This document shows, one piece after another, positions 22,780 through 25,559 of a DNA stretch of 25,559 nt; the first letter of the stretch is position 1; each line of letters opens with the position of its first letter. This DNA comes from CAZGYE01 sp964530165 (GTDB lineage Bacteria; Planctomycetota; Planctomycetia; Planctomycetales; Planctomycetaceae). The notes beneath the pieces were generated by a model. The model was not told where the DNA came from. It was given only the letters and a program-made list of their open reading frames with translations, and did not search any database. The DNA lies in contig CAZGYE010000042.1 in the NCBI GenBank assembly GCA_964530165.1, positions 1 through 25,559 on the forward strand. The letters are read 5' to 3'. A program made the position numbers and the translations under genes.

Positions 22780-24765
22780 TCAGACCGGCTTCAGCATCAG
22801 CGCCGCTAGCGGAGGAAGTGTTAGCGAGATGCTCTGTTCTCGTCCGTGAGAGGGGATGGCTTGGCTGTAAACGCCGCCGGCGTTGCCGACGTCGCTGCCG
22901 CAGTAGATGGCTGCGTCGCTGTTGAGGATCTCGCAGTAGTAACCGGGACGGGGCACGCCGAGTCGGTAGTTCTCCCGCGGGACCGGTGTGAAGTTGCAGG
23001 CAACCACGACCACATCATTGGGGTCGGTCGCACTGCGGATGTGGGCGTAGACGCTGTTGTCCGCATCGTCGCACTGGATCCAACTAAAACCGCTTTGGTC
23101 GAAATCGTGCTCAAAGAGCGGTTTGTGATCTCGGTACAGGCGGTTCAGGTCTCCGACGAAACGGCGGAGTCCGTCGTGGAAGCGGTGTCCGAACAGCGCC
23201 CAATCCAGCTCCGCGTCGTGATGCCATTCGTGCCATTGCCCGAACTCGCCCCCCATGAACAACAGTTTCTTGCCGGGCATGGTGTACTGGTAAGCGTACA
23301 GGAGTCTCAGGTTGGCGAACTGCTGCCAGTGATCGCCGGGCATCTGCGACAGTAACGCCCGTTTGCCGTGGACGACTTCGTCGTGAGAGAGCGGCAGCAC
23401 GAAATTTTCAGTAAAGGCATAGACCATGCGGAATGAGAGATCGTTCTGGTGATGCGAGCGGTGAATGGGTTCCCGGCCCATGTAGCGCAGCGTGTCGTTC
23501 ATCCAGCCCATGTCCCATTTCATGCTGAAGCCGAGCCCGCCGTTGTGCACCGGATGCGACACGCCGCCCCAAGCCGTCGATTCCTCGGCGATCGTCAAAA
23601 TGCCCGGGAAGTCGCCGTGCAGCGCGATGTTCATGTGCTTGAGAAACTGGATGGCTTCGAGATTCTCGCGGCCGCCGTACTGGTTGGGGATCCACTGGCC
23701 CTCTTCACGTGAGTAATCGAGGTACAACATCGAGGCGACCGCATCGACGCGCAGCCCGTCGATGTGATAGGTGTCGATCCAAAATCGGGCGCTGGACAGC
23801 AGAAAATCGCGGACCTCGTTGCGGCCGTAATTGAAGATGTACGTGTTCCAGTCGAGGTGAAATCCTTTCCGCGGGTCCTCATGTTCGTAGAGGCTGGTCC
23901 CGTCGAAACGGCCGAGCGAATGTCCGTCGGTCGGAAAGTGTGCCGGGACCCAATCGACCAGGACGCCGATACCGGCCTGATGACAGTAATCGACAAAATA
24001 CATGAAGTCGTGTGGCGTGCCGTGCCGGCTGGTCGGCGCGAAATAGCCGGTCGTCTGATAGCCCCATGAGCCGTCGAAGGGGTACTCGGCCACGGGCATC
24101 AGTTGCAGATGGGTGTAGCCCATTTCGTGAGCGTAGTCGACCAGCATGTGCGCCAGCTCACGATAGTTGAAGTACTTCCGGCCGTCTTTGGGCCGCTTCC
24201 AAGAGCCCAAATGAACCTCGTACATCGCGATGGGCTGTTGGATCCAATTGGTGGTTTCGCGTCTGCGCAGCCAGTCCTCATCCTGCCAGGGGAAGTTGGC
24301 TAGGTCGTAAACGATCGAGGCGGTTTTCGGCGGCTGTTCGGAATAGAAGGCGTAGGGGTCGGCCTTTTCGAGGACCTCGCCGCCGTCAACGCGGAGTCCA
24401 TACTTGTACGCGTCTCCCTCACCGACGCGCTCGACAAACCCGGACCAAACACCGCTGTCACTCGAACAGAGCACATTCTGTCCAGGCGTCCAAAGATTCG
24501 CGTCGCACAGGACCGAGACCTCGCGGGCATTGGGCGCCCAGACGGCAAAGCGCGTGCCGGCAATTCCGGCTACATAGTCGAGGTGAGCGCCGAGCGTCCG
24601 ATACATCAAACAATGTGTCCCATTTCGGAAGGCCTGTAACTCGGTTCGCGAGAACAACGGCCGGCCCGGAAATGCCGGTTGAGCCGCCAACGGCGGTTGA
24701 GCAGTGCGTCGCCGCGTCGCCGCCGGCCGTCTTTGTGCGGTCCGTGCGAAGAAGACGTCATCCAT
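22780..24765 (-). CDS. glgB: 1,4-alpha-glucan (glycogen) branching enzyme
   Basis: A GH13 enzyme of 661 residues that cuts alpha-1,4 glucan chains and rejoins them as alpha-1,6 branches during glycogen synthesis in the cytoplasm. The N-terminal CBM48/early-set domain is at about 60-150 (GAHLDYVAGIAGTRFAVWAP). The catalytic barrel includes GYTHLQLMPVAEYPFDGSWG (217-236), the nucleophile Asp341 in DGLRVDAVASMLYLDYSR, the acid/base Glu394 in TIAEES, and LSHDEVVHGK with Asp462. The C-terminal beta domain runs from about 560. ATG 24765 is chosen because the upstream frame reads as low-complexity sequence; an AGGGAG lies about 12 nt upstream, rather far. Residues 1-40 are Arg/Ala/Pro-rich and may be a poorly conserved tail. 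No other glycogen genes are in the window. Confidence 0.95.
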   Translation of the reverse strand: MDDVFFARTAQRRPAATRRRTAQPPLAAQPAFPGRPLFSRTELQAFRNGTHCLMYRTLGAHLDYVAGIAGTRFAVWAPNAREVSVLCDANLWTPGQNVLCSSDSGVWSGFVERVGEGDAYKYGLRVDGGEVLEKADPYAFYSEQPPKTASIVYDLANFPWQDEDWLRRRETTNWIQQPIAMYEVHLGSWKRPKDGRKYFNYRELAHMLVDYAHEMGYTHLQLMPVAEYPFDGSWGYQTTGYFAPTSRHGTPHDFMYFVDYCHQAGIGVLVDWVPAHFPTDGHSLGRFDGTSLYEHEDPRKGFHLDWNTYIFNYGRNEVRDFLLSSARFWIDTYHIDGLRVDAVASMLYLDYSREEGQWIPNQYGGRENLEAIQFLKHMNIALHGDFPGILTIAEESTAWGGVSHPVHNGGLGFSMKWDMGWMNDTLRYMGREPIHRSHHQNDLSFRMVYAFTENFVLPLSHDEVVHGKRALLSQMPGDHWQQFANLRLLYAYQYTMPGKKLLFMGGEFGQWHEWHHDAELDWALFGHRFHDGLRRFVGDLNRLYRDHKPLFEHDFDQSGFSWIQCDDADNSVYAHIRSATDPNDVVVVACNFTPVPRENYRLGVPRPGYYCEILNSDAAIYCGSDVGNAGGVYSQAIPSHGREQSISLTLPPLAALMLKPV

Positions 24766-24943
24766 GTAATCCCGATCTCCCTCTCGGTGATTTCCGTTTC
24801 GGTTTACGCGATCCGTCGGTCCCGATGACGTCTCCATCCACTCCGAACTCTCGATGGTAGCCGCTGTCGTGGGACCTGACAATGCACCCGTTAAGCTTCG
24901 CGTGGCGGGGATGGGAAGATTTCCTGACAACTTGACGGACCAT
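24766..24943. other. Short intergenic spacer upstream of glgB
   Basis: About 180 nt separate the upstream partial gene's stop from the glgB start on the minus strand. No hairpin with a U-run or clear promoter hexamers were found, so co-transcription or a separate promoter cannot be decided. Confidence 0.4.
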
Positions 24944-25559
24944 TCATGAAGCCGGCCGCTGCCCCCGTCGGCGTAGTTCGCTGAAGAGGTGAGTGTAGGG
25001 ATGATGTGGTTCCGGTTGACTTTCGGGTTGGACCACGTCATACCCGCTCGTTCGGACGACATCGGCAGATTCGGTGATTGGTGCCGACTCCGGCACGGAG
25101 AGTCGATCGGCTTCTGCGATCAGCGAGTTCGCTTCGTTCAAGCGATCAATGATGGTTCGCTCGTTCTCGAACCTCTCTTCGGCCACTTCGAAGATGGCCG
25201 GCGGAAACGTTTCCATCTCATCGGCCGGCCGGATCATGTCGTCCAGCAGTGGAATCACGTCGTCGAGGATCACATCTGGCTGCGGTTCTCGGAGCAACTC
25301 GTCCTCGAGCATCCCAAAGGCCAGTTCTGCCGGTGTCATTTCGGAATTCGGAGTTCGGAATTCGGAGTTCGGAATTCCGCATTCCGCATTCCCCATTCTG
25401 CATTCCGCATTCCCCAATTCGACCGGCGTTGCTGGCTCGACCGGCGTTGCCGGCTCGACTGGCGTTGCCGGCTCGACCGCCGTTGGTGGCTCGACCGCCG
25501 TTGGCGGCTCGACCGCCGTTGGCGGCTGGTCGGGAACGCTCAGGCCAGCGTCCAGCATC
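24944..25559 (-). CDS. Repeat-rich hypothetical protein, partial (5' end beyond window)
   Basis: The C-terminal part of an unrecognised protein; the frame stays open to the right edge. An ATG at 25558 is the last codon visible, but nothing shows that it is the true start. From the edge inward it contains six hexapeptide units, three PPTAVE-type and three PATPVE-type (18-nt DNA repeat, 25421-25528). Next is a stretch translated from a GGAATTC/GCATTCC repeat (25340-25415). An acidic region follows with natural composition (ELAFGMLEDELLREPQPDVI, then a helical NERTIIDRLNEANSLIAEAD), and the C-terminus is HHPYTHLFSELRRRGQRPAS. No domain is recognisable in the visible part, which looks largely disordered. 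The repeats preserve the frame, which argues the gene is expressed or recently was. Confidence 0.6.
   Translation of the reverse strand, partial: MLDAGLSVPDQPPTAVEPPTAVEPPTAVEPATPVEPATPVEPATPVELGNAECRMGNAECGIPNSEFRTPNSEMTPAELAFGMLEDELLREPQPDVILDDVIPLLDDMIRPADEMETFPPAIFEVAEERFENERTIIDRLNEANSLIAEADRLSVPESAPITESADVVRTSGYDVVQPESQPEPHHPYTHLFSELRRRGQRPAS
25340..25415. repeat. GGAATTCGGAGTTC / GCATTCC repeat in coding sequence
   Basis: Tandem CGGAATTCGGAGTT units (25342-25370) run into CATTCCGCATTCC units (25378-25415). On the minus strand they encode an Asn/Glu/Cys/Ser-rich segment such as NAECRMGNAECG. The odd composition shows the repeat was inserted into, or grew inside, the gene. Confidence 0.8.
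25421..25528. repeat. Six 18-nt tandem repeats encoding Pro-Thr-Ala-Val-Glu units
   Basis: Six consecutive 18-nt units (GACCGGCGTTGCTGGCTC-like, then GACCGCCGTTGGCGGCTC-like) are in phase with the minus-strand frame and give PATPVE x3 and PPTAVE x3. Within each subtype the units differ by only one or two bases, so expansion is recent. Confidence 0.93.

Overview
The window looks like a chromosomal segment of a planctomycete, probably Pirellulales-like. This is inferred from gene content, not from a marker gene. It carries a PVC-type dehydrogenase start, a Tat-exported aldo/keto reductase, a sugar dehydrogenase fused to c-type cytochrome domains, a formylglycine-type sulfatase, a sialidase and a DUF1844 protein. 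Most of it is GC-rich, and the spaces between genes hold short palindromic repeats. No rRNA, tRNA, CRISPR array, integrase or transposase was seen.

Left part (1-14368), secreted catabolism. A minus-strand PVC-type dehydrogenase is cut by the left edge. Next come a GH33-type sialidase (578-1744), a Tat aldo/keto reductase and an NAD(P)-binding epimerase-like protein (2012-3999, 11 nt apart). Two divergently transcribed paralogues follow (4076-6646 minus, 6995-9508 plus); both are secreted transglutaminase-fold proteins with fibronectin-III-like modules. Close behind the second paralogue on the same strand are a tri-haem glucose/sorbosone dehydrogenase fusion (9564-12587) and a sulfatase (12614-14368). 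Together these genes suggest periplasmic or secreted breakdown of sialylated and sulfated glycans or glycoproteins. The shared pathway is an inference.

Middle part (14369-20981). A gene-poor stretch holds one degraded-looking reading frame. It is followed by a small same-strand run: DUF1844, DUF1444 (TTG start), a PhnP-like metallo-beta-lactamase-fold hydrolase whose start codon is unclear, and a conserved-looking small protein behind a GTCATTG tandem repeat. A visibly AT-richer two-gene module follows (18376-20981): a candidate PD-(D/E)XK nuclease translationally coupled by ATGA to an amino-DNA methyltransferase. It looks like an acquired restriction-modification-like unit and is the best candidate for a little-described system here.

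Right part (21064-25559), minus strand. It holds a membrane-anchored protein with two LysM domains, a roughly 630-bp intergenic cluster of dispersed repeats, a glycogen branching enzyme (glgB), and the C-terminal part of a repeat-rich protein that runs off the right edge. Dispersed palindromic repeats appear both between genes and in frame inside two reading frames.
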